DNA from: Pseudomonadota bacterium
GTDB lineage: Bacteria > Pseudomonadota > Gammaproteobacteria > Halothiobacillales > Halothiobacillaceae
DNA: 5,476 bases
Assembly (NCBI GenBank): GCA_021795795.1
Contig: JAJYPA010000547.1
Coordinates: 1 to 5,476 of the forward strand
Direction of reading: 5' to 3'
Made by a program: the position numbers and the translations under genes. A model generated the notes under the pieces. The model was not told the DNA's origin. It worked only from the letters and a program-made list of their open reading frames with translations, and made no database searches. How positions within the stretch are numbered: position 1 is the stretch's first letter; each line of letters starts with the position of its first letter. This document shows positions 5,240-5,476 of this stretch, one piece after another.

Positions 5240-5476
5240 TCATTCTGGCCACCAGTCAGCCAGGATTTGAGCGTCTATATTCCAAGGGCAGGTGTCAGGG
5301 AACGACGATAATGGAAGCCCAGTCTCTTCCGCTGCTTCGTCTATCGCGCTTGTCCATGTTTCTGGCAATGAGTAGCGCATAAAGTTGTCGAGACTTGGAG
5401 AGTCTTTGAGGACGAGAGCTATCTGCTTCCGTTGCTCTTTGATGGTCTGGGACCAGCTCTGTGAACGTTTTTCCTG
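5240..5476 (-). CDS. DUF29 family protein, C-terminal part (start lies beyond the window)
   Basis: A - strand frame is open from the window edge to a TGA at 5240-5242 and gives 78 residues; the start lies beyond 5476. It matches the C-terminal half of DUF29 (PF01724) proteins. SQSWSQTIKEQRKQIALVLKDSPSL corresponds to the family's RSRSWRxTIxEQRxxIxxLLxDSPSL-like segment. DEAAEETGLPLSSFPDTCPWNIDAQILADWWPE matches the conserved AxxETGLP..FP..CPW end. DUF29 proteins are small helical proteins of about 140-160 residues, common in cyanobacteria and proteobacteria; their function is not established. No frameshift is seen in the visible part. The gene reads in the same direction as the glycosylation operon, with 136 bases between its stop and the GT2 ATG, so co-transcription is possible, although two hairpins lie in the gap. 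Confidence 0.85.
   Translation of the reverse strand, partial: QEKRSQSWSQTIKEQRKQIALVLKDSPSLDNFMRYSLPETWTSAIDEAAEETGLPLSSFPDTCPWNIDAQILADWWPE

Overview
The window holds three units. At the left is a complete toxin-antitoxin pair on the + strand (94-710). In the middle is a three-gene membrane-glycosylation operon on the - strand, read from about 5103 down to 895. At the right edge is the C-terminal half of a DUF29-family gene, also on the - strand and cut by the window end. There is no rRNA, tRNA, CRISPR array, transposase or phage structural gene.

Organism: base composition is moderately GC-rich by eye, Shine-Dalgarno sequences are ordinary, and the gene families are typical of Proteobacteria (HigB/Gp49-like toxin with an XRE antitoxin, DUF29, a GtrB/GtrA pair). 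A gammaproteobacterium or an Acidithiobacillus-like chemolithotroph would fit. This is an inference from gene content and cannot be settled from 5.5 kb.

Layout: positions 1-93 are a promoter/operator-like region with two short perfect palindromes and a TATAAT box. The toxin (94-432) and antitoxin (429-710) overlap by four bases (ATGA). Positions 711-894, between convergent genes, hold a nearly perfect 50-nt hairpin (745-794) and a small AT-rich hairpin (803-821). Positions 895-3630 (-) encode a 911-residue multi-spanning YfhO/GT-C-like protein. Positions 3672-4082 (-) encode a GtrA/GtcA-family four-helix membrane protein. Positions 4069-5103 (-) encode a GtrB/CsbB/DPM1-type family 2 polyprenyl-phosphate glycosyltransferase. 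Positions 5104-5239 are an intergenic gap with two hairpins, and 5240-5476 (-) is the DUF29 C-terminus.

How the genes fit: by analogy with the phage serotype-conversion GtrA-GtrB-Gtr(type) systems and the Bacillus CsbB-GtcA-YfhO systems, the GT2 enzyme would load a sugar on undecaprenyl phosphate in the cytoplasm. The GtrA protein would move the lipid-linked sugar to the outer face, and the large YfhO-like protein would transfer it to an extracytoplasmic acceptor such as O-antigen, another polysaccharide or a protein. The sugar and the acceptor cannot be read from the sequence. The flanking toxin-antitoxin pair and DUF29 gene suggest an accessory, gene-exchange-prone neighbourhood. I see no wholly new system; the best leads are the complete three-part glycosylation module with an inserted beta-rich domain in its transferase, and the strong intergenic hairpins.
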